Assembly: GCF_022458985.1 (NCBI RefSeq)
Contig: NC_061786.1
Coordinates: forward strand, 19,784,974-19,848,973
DNA from: Mugil cephalus
Lineage: Eukaryota; Chordata; Actinopteri; Mugiliformes; Mugilidae
Direction of reading: 5' to 3'
Length of the DNA stretch: 64,000 nt
Shown here one piece after another: positions 22,376 through 34,522 of the stretch. Made by a program: the position numbers and the translations under genes. Position 1 is the stretch's first letter. Every line of letters begins with the position of its first letter. A model generated the notes under the pieces. The model was not told the origin of the DNA. It did not search any database and saw nothing but the letters and a program-made list of their open reading frames with translations.

Positions 22376-23240
22376 TCAGGTTGGCCACCATGCTACCTGT
22401 GCACTGTTGTGTCAGCCTTTTTTTGTAATTACACCACTAAAACACTAGAAGGCAGTCAAAGAATGACGACAACATTAGTGCTGGAGTTGGAGGTGATAAA
22501 TGCTGAACAACAGTCACTGTCACTGAAACCACAGACATTTTAAATATGTTTTAAAATAAAAATGCAAGAATGCACAAAAGACTGGATAGAATATTTGGGA
22601 ATGTTGAACTTTGTGTGATGATTTTGTGTCTATTTGTGTCAAATGACTATAATTGTGTCCATTTTTATTTATTGCTACTTTACATCCCATAGGGACAAGA
22701 CAGTTGTTGTGGTCTGCGTTGTTGTAACATGTAGTTACATCTCTGGGGAGGTACACGTCAGGACAGGGTGTAGATCTGTTGTATAACCATAAATGTGGTT
22801 TAACTACTCGTCACGGTGCAGCCACTGTGAAAGGTCAACAGCATAGGTCACCAGTAATGACTCTATGTTGATTCTTTGCAGGTTATGAACCAAACTGAAG
22901 AGCTTGTATTGCAGTTGAGAATCAAACTTTAATTCTATCACCATAGACTGTCCTGAAACTGGAGGTTTGAAGAGTTTGATTTTCATACAATCATTTTTCT
23001 ACACACGTACTTTATATAATATCTTTATATTCCACAGTCGTATTCTCCATTCAGCTCAGACATAGATTTTTATTCATATTCATCCGAACACTCTTTCGAC
23101 TGTTTATACTATCTCACAGATCTGAACTAAGGTTTCATTTCACTCTACAACTTGAGATTATTCTCCTTCTTCTCAAACGAAGCCAAACTATGATCCAGAG
23201 CCAGACTAAAGAATAACACACATTATACCCAAATGTTGAA
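22376..23240. repeat. Intergenic spacer repeat S, copy 2
   Basis: Same spacer as 17507-18360. Preceded (22100-22375) by the V16 3' flank in the state without an L2 insertion, useful as the empty-site reference for both L2 copies. Confidence 0.8.
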
Positions 23241-23439
23241 GCAGGATTTGTAGATTCAGTCCAGATCTTTGTTATTTAGGTTCCTCTCATCAGGTGGCAG
23301 TGAGCTTGTAGTGTACAGTGGTACATCAGGAAGAGAACAATGCACTATAGCACCACCCACCTAAACAACTACTTTACCCAGCAGAGATGAGACGTCAATA
23401 ATCAGTAGAACTGCAACAAGGATCAACTTAAATACAGTC

Positions 23440-23888
23440 ATGAAATACAACGTCATCATTTCCATCTTCTACATAGCTTTTAATATCATTCTGGTTTCAG
23501 GTAATGTTTTTATTTATACATCTGGTAAAATACATGTTTTATTTTATTCTGCTCTTGTCGACTTTTCTTTGATGTCTTTTTGTTCCCAACAGGTTCCTCT
23601 CTCAGTGATAAAGTCCACCAGACTCCAGCTCATATGTACAAAAATCCTGGAGAAGAAGCTAAAATCTACTGTTCACACAGTATAGACGACTATGACCAAA
23701 TACTCTGGTACAAACAGTCAAAAGGACAAATTCAGTTCCTGGGATATATGTACAAGACCAATGGTAATCCAGAGAACGGACTTGATGTGAAGATGGAAGG
23801 AAACGCAGATAAAAACCAGAACTGCACATTAACAATTAAAGACCTGGATGTGAACAGCAGTGCAGTGTACTTCTGTGCTGCTAGTTAC
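23440..23888 (+). CDS. TRBV: V17: TCR beta V gene, subtype C1
   Basis: Leader exon 23440-23500, 92-bp intron (10 bp shorter than V13), V exon 23593-23888. Framework 1 HQTPAHMYKNPGEE, CDR1 SIDDYDQ, CDR2 MYKTNGNPEN, framework 3 KMEGNADKNQNC with TIKDLDV. RSS: cacagtg 23889-23895, spacer 22 (ccttaat variant), acaaaaacc 23918-23926. A C1 leader joined to the framework 3 more typical of C2. No defect seen. Confidence 0.92.
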
Positions 23889-24138
23889 CACAGTGCTACA
23901 TCTCACTGCTCCTTAATACAAAAACCTCCTCATCACAGCTCTTGGCCTCCTGCACCTGTTTGTCTTCTCCAGTCTATCAATATCTGGATCTTTATACTGA
24001 ACCATTGTTGTCATGTCAGAAGAGGAGGACGCACAATGACACCACCCACATAAAGACTGGGGAGGGTTTAGTTCAGAAAGAAGCTTGGAAACATAACAAC
24101 TGCTTCATTCTTCGTATTTTCTTCACAACAAACACAAA

Positions 24139-24651
24139 ATGATCTTATTATTCCTTTGCATTACTTTTAACTCTGTTCTGGTTTCAGGTAAAGTCAACAA
24201 CATTTTTTATTCAACCTTTTAAACTGGATCTGTTTGTAGATTTTTTATTTTTAGCTGCAGTTTTGAATCATTTTACATTCTTAATATTCATCTTTTAACT
24301 TCAGAAACCTTCATGTTGTACTGTTTCTGACTTTTTATTCATCATTTTCCAACAGGTTCCTCTCTCAGTGATAACGTCCACCAGACTCCAGCTCATATGA
24401 ACAAAAATCCTGGAGAAGAAGCTAAAATCTACTGTTCACACAGTATAAACAACTATGACCTAATACTCTGGTACAAACAGTCAAAAGGACAAATGCAGCT
24501 GATGGGATATCTTTATTTTAAAAGTGTTACTCCAGAGAAAGGATTTAATGTGATGATAGAAGGGGATGCAAGTAAAGACAAGAACTGCACATTAACAATT
24601 AAAGACCTGGATGTGAACAGCAGTGCAGTGTACTTCTGTGCTGCTAGTTAC
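24139..24651 (+). CDS. TRBV: V18: TCR beta V gene, subtype C2
   Basis: Leader exon 24139-24187 (MILLFLCITF), 168-bp intron, V exon 24356-24651. Nearly the same as V15, but CDR1 is SINNYDL rather than SIDTYNV, while CDR2 (LYFKSVTPEKGFN) and framework 3 are unchanged. RSS: cacagtg 24652-24658, spacer 22, acaaaaacc 24681-24689. Only about 250 bp separate the V17 3' end from its leader. No defect seen. Confidence 0.92.
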
Positions 24652-24983
24652 CACAGTGCTACATCTCACTGCTCCTCAATACAAAAACCTCCATCTCTAA
24701 CACAGCCTCCTGTTTCCCTTCCTCTCATTAGGTGGCAGTAGCACATCTCCAACAAGGCCTTTAGTCTCAACTAGTGGTGTTTGGAGCTAATGGAGAAGAT
24801 GATTGACACGTTGAGAGGGGGAGGATCAACGGTGACTCCGCCCATCTAATGAACTCATGATGCTTTGCTGATAGGAGGCTTGACTCAGAGAGGAGGTTGG
24901 AAATAATCAGTACAAGTGCAGAAGCACTGAAGGAAACAATCAATCACAACAATATATTCAGTTTAACATTTACAGGACTCAAC

Positions 24984-25165
24984 ATGTTGGTCTGGTTCTT
25001 AAGTGTCACTTTCAACACCATTCTGGTTTCAGGTAATGTCTTTTTAGCTTAGCAAATGCAGTTCCTGGGATACATGGTAGGAGGCATTGGAAACATAGAG
25101 AATGGAACGGGTGTGAAGATAGAAGGGAGGACAAATAAAGACCAAGGCTCACAATAAAAAACTAT
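24984..25165 (+). pseudogene. V19: orphan C3 leader with a V exon stub
   Basis: Leader exon 24984-25032 is intact with its donor gtaatg. After 18 bp of intron the sequence jumps to the middle of the V exon (aaatgcagttcctgggatac), keeps CDR2 and part of framework 3, then loses similarity; no second Cys and no RSS. The same deletion is seen in V29 and V34 and in the tail of V23, so one deleted copy was spread by duplication. Confidence 0.8.
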
Positions 25166-25240
25166 GCAGAATGACAGGAGGTTGAAGAAGATTTAGAAGA
25201 ACTGAATTGCCTCAGCCTCAACCTCAGCTTCATATCGTTC

Positions 25241-25614
25241 AACTCTGCCAAAGTTAATAATAAATAAATGAAGAAACAAATACCCACAGACATACGCCAT
25301 AAATAAATCCATTAATACCTGAATATATATTCTATAAGAAATTAAATGAATAAATAATTATGTATGAGCCATGAATGCTATTTATTTATTTTCAATCCAA
25401 ACTACCTGGCTGGTTGTGAAAAGCAAGGCATGTGCAGTCGATCCGTGTACTCACCAAACAACCAATAGGCAAAAAGTTTCTGAATGGTGAAGTGTGTGTA
25501 AATAAATATATAGCATTTATGGCTTATGTTTAGGTAGTTATTTATTCATCACATTATCTGTGCGTATTTATTCATTTATTCTTTTACTTTTTCATTTTTA
25601 ATTGTGGCAGAGTT
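25241..25614. mobile_element. MITE, aactctgcca ends, copy 2
   Basis: Begins aactctgccaaagttaa and ends ttaattgtggcagagtt, inverted repeats of about 15 bp continuing into AT-rich AAATAAAT/ATTTATTT arms. About 374 bp. The same element is found upstream of each A2 gene, so it spread with the cassette. No coding capacity. Confidence 0.7.
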
Positions 25615-25739
25615 GGTCCTCCATAGTGATGACGAATCCAACCAACGCCAACGCTCACATTTCAACTTAGAGAGACACTCCCACCTGCAACTCCTCATGT
25701 CTGTGTAATAATCTGAGACTCAGTCAGTTTACATCTAAC

Positions 25740-26359
25740 ATGGATATTATGGTTAGGAACCAAGACCTCCTCGTACTGTCAGTCTTCTTACTTTGGAGCT
25801 CAGGTAATGTCATATGAGATTAATCGCTTACATTAAATCATTTCCAACATTTTGTTGGAATAAATCTTGGGTGTATGAAATAAATATGTAACGCAGACTA
25901 AGTAATTCAAGATGTTTTATTGTAATGTTGTATGCGCAAGCTACATTAAACAACATATAAAACCTGCAAGGAACAAAATATATGTATAAAAACAAGGAGC
26001 AAGAGAAATCCTTTAAATCAAATGTTAAAAAGTGTTTTACTGTTTTTTATACAGGTCTAACTGATGGGAGTGATGTCACCCAGACCCCCATACTGTGGAA
26101 ATATAAGGGTGATAATGCAACCATAGACTGCAGACACACCAAAGGTGCTGGCTACTTCCAGATGTACTGGTACAGACAGCTGCCAGGAGAACTCATGAAA
26201 CAAGTAGTATTCACTACAGCAAGCAGCCAACCTGACTTTGAAGCAGAATTCAAGGGTCACAAATTCTCAGTCACCAAACCCGATGCTCACAGTGGAACAT
26301 TCACCGTGATGGATCTGGTCCCAGGAGATAAAGGCTTGTATTTCTGTGCAGTCAGTCAA
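25740..26359 (+). CDS. TRBV: V20: TCR beta V gene, subtype A2
   Basis: Leader exon 25740-25803, 251-bp intron, V exon 26055-26359. CDR1 HTKGAGYFQ, CDR2 TTASSQPDFEAEF, framework 3 GTFTVMDLVPGDKGLYFC, end AVSQ. RSS: cacagtg 26360-26366, spacer 23 (ataca aacgcatgtg), acaaaaacc 26390-26398. It sits inside the C block, carried with an orphan C3 leader before it and a truncated A gene after it. No defect seen. Confidence 0.9.
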
Positions 26360-26557
26360 CACAGTGATACAAACGCATGTGAGAGCTGAACAAAAACCTC
26401 AGCTCTGCTCTTCTGTCTCATGTACTGTAGGGGGATGTCAAGCACCACAAATACTCAGAGAACGTCACACAAAGAGGCGACACTCCCACCCTGCAACTCT
26501 TTATATTTACTCTGCAAACACACTCTCATTTACATATGAGCCTCTGACGTCCACAAC

Positions 26558-26794
26558 ATGGACATTAACCAACACGGTCGCCTCAGCTTTGTTATATTTC
26601 TGCTCTGGATTAAAGGTGAAATTGTAGTAATTGTTAAGTTTTCTATTTAAAAATCTGAATTATATTAACCTAACTGTTACACACACAGGTTTAACCCACG
26701 GCAGTGATGTGACACAGACCTCCATACTGTGGAAAAACCACAGTGACAGTGCAACAATAGACTGTAGACACACCAAGGGCATCTCCTATTTCCA
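26558..26794 (+). pseudogene. V21: truncated family A gene
   Basis: Leader exon 26558-26615 (MDINQHGRLSFVIFLLW) with donor gtgaaa, acceptor cacacag, V exon from 26699. The V exon keeps SDVTQTSILWKN and the first Cys (DCRHTKGISYF), then stops at 26794, before the conserved Trp, where an AT-rich interspersed repeat begins. No RSS. The same breakpoint occurs in V25, V31 and V36. Confidence 0.85.
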
Positions 26795-26935
26795 TATTAT
26801 ACATATTATATATCTATTACTCTGTGCCTATGAGTGCACTTTCCAGCTTTATTATTTTTTAATAATTTGTTGTATTTATTTTATTATCTATGTACCTGTA
26901 CTGTAATGTACCTGTGCAAATGACAAAAAAAAGAA
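26795..26935. repeat. AT-rich repeat replacing the V exon 3' half
   Basis: Starts tattatacatattatatatc and ends near ctgtgcaaatgac followed by an A-rich run, like a retroposon 3' end. Also at 14745, 31276, 39691 and 44653. Family not recognised. Confidence 0.6.
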
Positions 26936-27240
26936 GAAAAAACGTCACAGCAGATGCATAATCAGTTCCAAACAGAGCGTCTTCAACCTTTTTATTTAGA
27001 GCTAGACTAAAAAACAATACACATTATATTATTCTGTTGAAGCAGGATTTGCAGATTCAGTCCAGATCTTTGTTATTTAGGTTCCTTTCATCAGGTGGCA
27101 GTGAGCTTGTAGAGTACAGTGGTACATCAGGAAGAGAACAATGCACTATAGCACCACCCACCTAAACGACTACTTTACCCAGCAGAGATGAGACGTCAAT
27201 AATCAGTAGAACTGCAACAAGGGTGAACTTAAATTCAGTC

Positions 27241-27689
27241 ATGAAATACAATGTCATCATTTCCATCTTCTACATAGCTTTTAATATCATTCTGGTTTCA
27301 GGTAATGTTTTCATTTATACATCTGGTAAAATACATGTTTCATTTTATTCTGCTCTTGTCGACTATTCTTTGATGTCTTTTTGTTCCCAACAGGTTCCTC
27401 TCTCAGTGATAAAGTCCACCAGACTCCAGCTCATATGTACAAAAATCCTGGAGAAGAAGCTAAAATCTACTGTTCACACAGTATAGACAACTATGATAGA
27501 ATCCTCTGGTACAAACAGTCAAAAGGACAAATGCAGTTCCTGGGATACATATTAACAACCATTGGAACCCCAGAGAGTGGAACGGGTGTGAAGATAGAAG
27601 GGGATGCAAGTAAAGACAAAAATTGTACATTAAAAATTGAGAAAGTCGACCTGAACAGCAGTGCAGTGTACTTCTGTGCTGCTAGTTAC
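27241..27689 (+). CDS. TRBV: V22: TCR beta V gene, subtype C1
   Basis: Leader exon 27241-27301, 92-bp intron, V exon 27394-27689. CDR1 SIDNYDR, CDR2 ILTTIGTPES (unique in the window), KIEGDASKDKNC then KIEKVDL. A mosaic: framework 1 as V17, framework 3 end and 3' flank as V13. RSS: cacagtg 27690-27696, spacer 22, acaaaaacc 27719-27727. No defect seen. Confidence 0.92.
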
Positions 27690-27825
27690 CACAGTGCTAC
27701 ATCTCACTGCTCCTCAATACAAAAACCTCCTCATTGCAGTTTTTTTTTTTCATCCACCTCAAAGCCTCCTGCACCTGTTTGTCTTCTGCAGTCTCTCATT
27801 ATCTGGATCTTTATACTGAACCATT

Positions 27826-29201
27826 CTTGTTATTTTATCAATCAGAGTACTTTAATTACTTCATTAATCCTTGTTGCTCCCATAAAGTGACAGTTTCAAG
27901 GTGACAGAGTCAAATACAAAAAGAAAAAAAAGTCCTATGAAAAATAAGATGTAAGATGCATGAAGAAATATTACACAAGAATTCACAGTCACTCTGACCA
28001 ACATCCTCCTCTCTGACATTGTGTTCAAAGAGTCCAGCTCCACCCCTACAACATCACTGGACTTGTGGATCAGTTTGTTGAGTCCATAGACATATATACA
28101 TAGACGCCGCATTGAACGAGTTGGTCCGTTCCTGCGATACGTTAACGCGTCCGCCATATTGGATGTTGCAAATCTGCCCCGTAAACTAATAAAAGGTAAT
28201 GGACTGAACTTCATTAAGCGCCTTTCTACAAAGTGCTTTAAGTTAATGCCTCTTATTCATCCATTCACACACACTTATATATTCGGGAAACAAATAGTAA
28301 TGAAATTATTTATATTTTATTCATTTTTTAACTATTATTAAAAAAATATATATTCAAAATTTCAACTAGTCCTACATACATATCATTGTATACGATGGTA
28401 GAGAATAGTTATCCACGTAAGACAAGCTTTTAGAAATAAGTATTAGTCCATTTTTACCCAAAATACCCTGTGCCATAGTATGTCAGGGACACGGTCTCAT
28501 CCTCCTACATTTCCTGATGTGCTTGGAGACACACCGCACCATCAAATGGCGGTAGATGGCCTGGAAGTGTCTGGCTGAAGGAGCGTTATTCCAGCCCCCT
28601 AAAACACATACAAACACCACATCTACATATACACTTACCCAGATAATATTCATGCGTGTTATCAACAAGTGACAGCCAAAATTAACAGCCATTAGCTAGA
28701 TTTGTGCAACCGTCCAAACAACAACCTCTAAAATCACAAATATTTAAACAAAATCAACTACAACTACCAACAGTTGCACCCATTAAACTCCCTTTTCATT
28801 CTTATCTGTGAAAGGTAATGCCGTGAGATCTGGTTTGTACTGTAAACCAGTTGGTAAACTTCCACATGAAAATGAATGAGGAATCTTCTCCGATGGCTCC
28901 ACTTTGCCACATCCAAGATGGCGGCGACGTTGACGTATGATTGAGCGCTCAATGCGGGGTCTATATATATATGTATATAGCTGAGTCGGTTAGAGACTCA
29001 TTCCCAGACTGCCGCCCCAGAATGGAACAGTGTAAAGGAGCACACTGACCACCACAGACTCAAACAACATCCTCAACAATGTCCAGGAGATGTTGAAGGA
29101 CCTCAGTCTCCTCAGAAAATAGAGTGGACTCTGGTCCTTCCTGTAGAGAACCTCAGTGTTCTTACACCAGTCCAGTTTATTGTCAATGTGCACTCCATTC
29201 A
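27826..29201 (-). mobile_element. LINE reverse-transcriptase fragment with nested MITE, copy 2
   Basis: Same arrangement and same ends as 19166-20550. The nested MITE spans 28084-28981; its right terminus has drifted (ctatatatatatgtatatag). It marks V22-V23 as duplicated from the same ancestral unit as V14-V15. Confidence 0.75.
28084..28981. mobile_element. MITE nested in the LINE fragment, copy 2
   Basis: Left end ccatagacatatatacatag; right end degraded relative to copies 1 and 3. Flanked by gagt / tgagt as in the others. Confidence 0.7.
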
Positions 29202-29326
29202 AGAAGAGGAGGACGCACAATGACACCACCCACATAAAGACTGGGGAGGGTTTAGTTCAGAAAGAAGCTTGGAAACATTACAACTGCTTCATTCTTCATA
29301 TTTTCTTCACAACAATCAAACACAAA

Positions 29327-29697
29327 ATGATCGTATTATTCCTTTACATTACTTTTAACTCTGTTCTGGTTTCAGGTAAAGTCATCAACATTTAAATTCA
29401 ACTTTTTAAACTGGATCTGTTTGTAGATTTGTTATTTCAGCTGCAGTTTTGAATCATTTTACATTCTTAATATTCATCTTTTAACTTCAGAAACCTTCAT
29501 GTTGTACTGTTTCTGACTTTTTATTCATCATTTTCCAACAGGTTCCTCTCTCAGTGATAAAGTCAGGTAATGTCTTTTTAGCTTAGCAAATGCAGTTCCT
29601 GGGATACATGGTAGGAGGCATTGGAAACACAGAGAATGGAACGGGTGTGAAGATAGAAGGGAGGGCAAATAAAGACCAAGGCTCACAATAAAAAACT
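29327..29697 (+). pseudogene. V23: C2 leader fused to the C3 stub
   Basis: Leader exon 29327-29375 and intron as in V15, acceptor at 29541, then only 23 bases of V exon (gttcctctctcagtgataaa and three more) before the sequence switches at about 29565 to aggtaatgtctttttagctt, the start of the C3 intron and V stub seen in V19. An inter-gene deletion has joined two neighbouring units. No cysteines, no RSS. Confidence 0.85.
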
Positions 29698-29774
29698 ATG
29701 CAGAATGAAAGGAGGTTGAAGAAGATTTAGAAGAACTGAATTGCCTCAGCCTCAACCTCAGCTTCATATCGTTC

Positions 29775-30162
29775 AACTCTGCCATAGTTAAAAATAAATA
29801 AATAAATGAAGAAACAAATACCCACAGACATACGCCATAAATAAATCCATTAATACCTGAATATATATTCTATAAGAAATGTAATGAATGAATAATTATG
29901 TATGAGCCATGAATGCTATTTATTTATTTTCAATCCAAACTACCTGGCTGGTTGTGAAAAGCAAGGCATGTGCAGTCGATCCATGCACTCACCAAACAAC
30001 CAATAGGCAAAAAGTTTCTGCATGGTGAAGTGCGTGCATCAATAAATAAATAACTCGACAGCATTCATGGCTTATATTTACGTATTTACTTATATATCAC
30101 ATTATCTGTGCGTATTTATTTATTTATTCTTTTACTTTTTCATTTTTAATTATGGCAGAGTT
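29775..30162. mobile_element. MITE, aactctgcca ends, copy 3
   Basis: Same element as 25241-25614, with ends aactctgccatagtta and taattatggcagagtt; upstream of V24. Confidence 0.7.
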
Positions 30163-30287
30163 GGTCCTCCATAGTGATGACGAATCCAACCAACGCCAAC
30201 GCTCACATTTCTACTTAGAGAGACACTCCCACCTGCAACTCCTCATGTCTGTGTAATAATCTGAGACTCAGTCAGTTTACGTCTAAC

Positions 30288-30908
30288 ATGGATATTATCG
30301 TTAGGAACCAAGACCTCCTCGTACTGTCAGTCTTCTTACTTTGGAGCTCAGGTAATGTCATATGAGATTAATCGCTTACATTAAATCATTTCCAACATTT
30401 TGTTGAAATAAATCTTGAGTATATGAAATAAATATGTAACGCAGACTAAGTAATTCAAGATGTTTTATTGTAATGTTGTATGCGCAAGCTACATTAAACA
30501 ACATATAAAACCTGCAAGGAACAAAATATATATATAAAAACAAGGAGCAGGAGAAATCCTTTAAATCAAATGTTAAAAAGTGTTTTACTGTTTTTTATAC
30601 AGGTCTAACTGATGGGAGTGATGTCACCCAGACCCCCATACTGTGGAAATATAAGGGTGATAATGCAACCATAGACTGCAGACACACCAAAGGTGCTACC
30701 TACTACCAGATGTACTGGTACAGACAGCTGCCAGGAGAACTCATGAAACAAGTAGTATTCACTAGAGCAACCACCCAACCTGACTTTGAAGCAGAATTCA
30801 AGGGGTCACAAATTCTCAGTCACCAAACCCGATGCTCACAGTGGAACATTCACCGTGATGGATCTGGTCCCAGGAGATAAAGGCTTGTATTTCTGTGCAG
30901 TCAGTCAA
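30288..30908 (+). pseudogene. TRBV: V24: A2 gene with +1 frameshift
   Basis: Leader exon 30288-30351, 251-bp intron, V exon 30603-30908. CDR1 HTKGATYYQ, CDR2 TRATTQPDFEAEF. In framework 3 the run aaggggtc (G at 30802-30805) has one G more than V20, V30 and V35, so the frame is lost before the second Cys. Promoter region, splice sites and RSS (cacagtg 30909-30915, spacer 23, acaaaaacc 30939-30947) are intact. As a homopolymer change, it could be a sequencing error. Confidence 0.8.
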
Positions 30909-31106
30909 CACAGTGATACAGACGCATGTGAGAGCTGAACAAAAACCTCAGCTCTGCTCTTCTGTCTCATGTACTGTAGGGGGATGTCAAGCACCACAAA
31001 TACTCAAAGAACGTCACACAAAGAGGCGACACTCCCACCCTGCAACTCTTTATATTTACTCTGCAAACACACTCTCATTTACATATGAGCCTCTGACGTC
31101 CACAAC

Positions 31107-31275
31107 ATGGACATTAACCAACACGGTCGCCTCAGCTTTGTTATATTTATGCTCTGGATTAAAGGTGAAATTGTAGTAATTGTAGTGATGTGACACAGAC
31201 CTCCATACTGTGGAAAAACCACGGTGACAGTGAAACAATAGACTGTAGCCACACCAAGGGCATCTCCTATTTCCA
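31107..31275 (+). pseudogene. V25: truncated family A gene, acceptor deleted
   Basis: Leader exon 31107-31164 with donor; 20 bases into the intron the sequence jumps to gtgatgtgacacagacc in the V exon (about 31185), losing the acceptor and the first codons. The V exon ends at 31275 at the same repeat as V21. No RSS. Confidence 0.8.
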
Positions 31276-31415
31276 TATTATACATATTATATATCTATTA
31301 CTCTGTGCCTATTAGTGCACTTTCCAGCTTTATTATTTTTTAATAATTTGCTGTATTTATTTTATTATCTATGTACCTGTACTGTAAAGTACCTGTGCAA
31401 ATGACAAAAAAAAAA
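31276..31415. repeat. AT-rich repeat replacing the V exon 3' half, copy after V25
   Basis: Same repeat and same junction as at 26795. Confidence 0.6.
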
Positions 31416-31719
31416 GAAAAAACGCCCAAGCTCATGCATAATCAGTTCCAAACAGAGCGTCTTCAAGCTTTTTTTCAGAGCGAGACTAAAAAACAATACA
31501 CATTATATTATTCTGTTGAAGCAGGATTTGTGGATTCAGTCCAGATCTTTGTTATTTAGGTTCCTTTCATCAGGTGGCAGTGAGCTTGTAGTGTACAGTG
31601 GTACATCAGGAAGAGAACAATGCACTATAGCACCACCCACCTAAACAACTACTTTACCCAGCAGAGATGAGACGTCAATAATCAGTAGAACTGCAACAAG
31701 GGTGAACTTAAATTCAGTC

Positions 31720-32168
31720 ATGAAATACAACGTCATCATTTCCATCTTCTACATAGCTTTTAATATCATTCTGGTTTCAGGTAATGTTTTCATTTGTACA
31801 TCCGGTAAAATACATGTTTCATTTTATTCTGCTCTTGTCGACTATTCTTTGATGTCTTTTTGTTTCCAACAGGTTCCTCTCAAAGTGATAACGTCCACCA
31901 GACTCCAGCTCATATGTACAAAAATCCTGGAGAAGAAGCTAAAATCTACTGTTCACATAGTATAAACAGTTACAACCAAATACTCTGGTACAAACAGTCA
32001 AAAGGACAAATTCAATTTCTGGGATATATGTACGGGGACAGAGATACTACAGAGAAAGGACTTGATGTGAAGATAGAAGGAAACGCAGATAAAAACCAGA
32101 ACTGCACATTAACAATTAAAGACCTGGATGTGAACAGCAGTGCAGTGTACTTCTGTGCTGCTAGATAC
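31720..32168 (+). CDS. TRBV: V26: TCR beta V gene, subtype C1
   Basis: Leader exon 31720-31780, 92-bp intron, V exon 31873-32168. CDR1 SINSYNQ, CDR2 MYGDRDTTEKGLD (unique), KIEGNADKNQNC with TIKDLDV, end CAARY. RSS: cacagtg 32169-32175, spacer 22, acaaaaacc 32198-32206. No defect seen. Confidence 0.92.
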
Positions 32169-32422
32169 CACAGTGCTACATCTCACTGCTCCTCAATACA
32201 AAAACCTCCTCATCACAGCTCTTGGCCTCCTGCACCTGTTTGTCTTCTCCAGTCTATCAATATCTGGATCTTTATACTGAACCATTGTTGTCATGTCAGA
32301 AGAGGAGGACGCACAATGACACCACCCACATAAAGACTGGGGAGGGTTTAGTTCAGAAAGAAGCTTGGAAACATTACAACTACTTCATTCGTCGTATTTC
32401 CTTCACAACAATCAAACACAAA

Positions 32423-32935
32423 ATGATCATGTTATTCCTTTACATTACTTTTAACTCTGTTTTGGTTTCAGGTAAAGTCATCAATATTTTTAATTTAACT
32501 TTTTTAAACAGGATCTGTTTGTAGATTTGGTATTTCAGCTGCAGTTTTGAATCATTTTACATTATTAATATTAATTTTTTAACTTCAGAAACCTTCATGT
32601 TGTACTGTTTCTGACTTTTTATTCATCATTTTCCAACAGGTTCCTCTCAAAGTGATAACGTCCACCAGACTCCAGCTCATATGAACAAAAATCCTGGAGA
32701 AGAAGCTAAAATCTACTGTTCACACAGTATAGACACCTACAACCAAATCCTCTGGTACAAACAGTCAAAAGGACAAATGCAGTTCCTGGGATACATATTC
32801 GCAACCACTGGAACCCCAGAGAGTGGAACGGGTGTGAAGATAGAAGGGGATGCAAATAAAGACAAAAACTGTACATTAAAAATTGAGAAAGTCGACCTGA
32901 ACAGCAGTGCAGTGTACTTCTGTGCTGCTAGTTTC
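32423..32935 (+). CDS. TRBV: V27: TCR beta V gene, subtype C2 leader with C1-type 3' half
   Basis: Leader exon 32423-32471 (MIMLFLYITF), 168-bp intron, V exon 32640-32935. Framework 1 AHMNKNPGEE and CDR1 SIDTYNQ are C2-like, but CDR2 IFATTGTPES, the KIEKVDL framework 3 and the 3' flank are those of V13 and V16. End CAASF. RSS: cacagtg 32936-32942, spacer 22 (cactcctcct variant), acaaaaacc 32965-32973. A clear mosaic. No defect seen. Confidence 0.92.
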
Positions 32936-33115
32936 CACAGTGCTACATCTCACTCCTCCTCAATACAAAAACCTCCTCATCACAGTTTTCTTTTTTTTTA
33001 TCCACCTCAAAGCCTCCTGCACCTGTTTGTCTTCTCCAGTCTCTCATTATCTGGATCTTTATACTGAACCATTGTTGTGCATGGGGTATTTCAAATGATA
33101 TTATATCAAAAAGTC

Positions 33116-34301
33116 AAACAAAATGAACATTACATGTGGGGTACCTCAAGGGTCAATTCTTGGACCACTGCTATTCAATCTCTATATGCTTCCACTCTCT
33201 CATGTCATACGCAAACATAATGTTAGTTACCATAATTATGCAGATGATTCGCAACTTTACATTTCAGTACACCCAGATGACCTATCACCCATAATATCCC
33301 TTACGATTAATATGAAAGATATTAATCAATGGATGTCAGAAAACTTTTTACAACTCAACAAAGACAAAACGGAAATAATCATCTTTGGTGCACAGGCTCA
33401 GAGACTGAAAATTGCAGAACATCTCAACTCTCTCTCTCTTCATAGCAAAACTGAAGCAAGGAATCTGGGCGTAATTATCAACAGCAATCTAAATTTCAGA
33501 AGTCATATCAATCACATTACAAGATCATCTTTTTATCATCTCAAAAATATCTCCAAATTGAGGGGCTTTCTGTCAAAATCAGACTCTGAAAAATGAATCC
33601 ACGCATTTATAACAAGTAGATTAGATTACTGTAATGGTTTATTCACTGGACTCCCGAATTCAAGTATTCAGAGGTTACAACTAATTCAAAATGCCGCTGC
33701 ACGTATTCTGACTGGTACCAAAAAATATCAACACATCACACCTGTTCTTAAATCTTTGCACTGGTTACCTGTTAGAACAAGAATCAATTTCAAAATACTG
33801 CTCCTGGTTTATAAAGCACTACATGGTCTTGCACCTCAGTACATCACAGATATGCTCATCACGTACACCACAGCAAGAACACTTCGGTCAACAGGCAGAG
33901 GCAATTTACTCATCCCTCGCACCAGATCCAAAGAAGGGGAGGCAGCTTTTAGTGTATATGCCCCACAAAAATGGAACACCTTACCTGACACAGTTAGACA
34001 TCCACATCAGTAGCCATCTTTAAAAACAGATTAAAAAACTATCTTTTTTCAACAGCATTCTGCTGAGCTGTGTGTGTCAAGTGTGGTTGTGTGGTTGTGT
34101 GAGTTTAGGTGTGTATGTGGTGAAAATGGCATACATATGATTGTTTACTTGCACCTATACCATTCAATTGATTCCAAACGAATTTTTATGTAAATGTTGG
34201 TATTGTAACTATGTATACATCTTGTAAAGCACATTGAGTCTGCCTTGTGCATGAAATGTGCTTTATGAATTAAATTGAATTGAATTGAATTGAATTGAAT
34301 T
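33116..34301 (+). mobile_element. L2 LINE fragment 2
   Basis: 5'-truncated L2-type [74 protein letters not shown], then [16 protein letters not shown] and KWNTLPDTV, ending in (ttgaa)n. It lies between tatcaaaaagtc and ggttgactcgtcg; the empty site (V16 and V32 flanks) has about 15 extra bases, so a small target deletion accompanied insertion. At least one in-frame stop (near 33594) breaks the frame. Fuller than copy 1. Confidence 0.8.
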
Positions 34302-34522
34302 GGTTGACTCGTCGCTCAATCTCATCTAACACAGTAAACACAACATGTGACTGGACTGGATCCAGCAAAGAGGAACTAACAGATTCAAGAGGAGACCACT
34401 GACTCCAGGAGCTGAGGGCTACAAAGTCACCTGACTCCAAGGTCCACGACTGTGAGGTCAAATCAGTCAAGGTTTAGTTTCCAGGTTTCACAACATTATT
34501 CAAGCAAATTGTGGGAGCTCAG

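Noticed and set aside
26740-26770. Heptamer-like ccacagtgacagtgc inside truncated A genes as a cryptic RSS
   Set aside because: No ACAAAAACC-like nonamer lies 12 or 23 bp away, and the word is ordinary coding sequence of the family.
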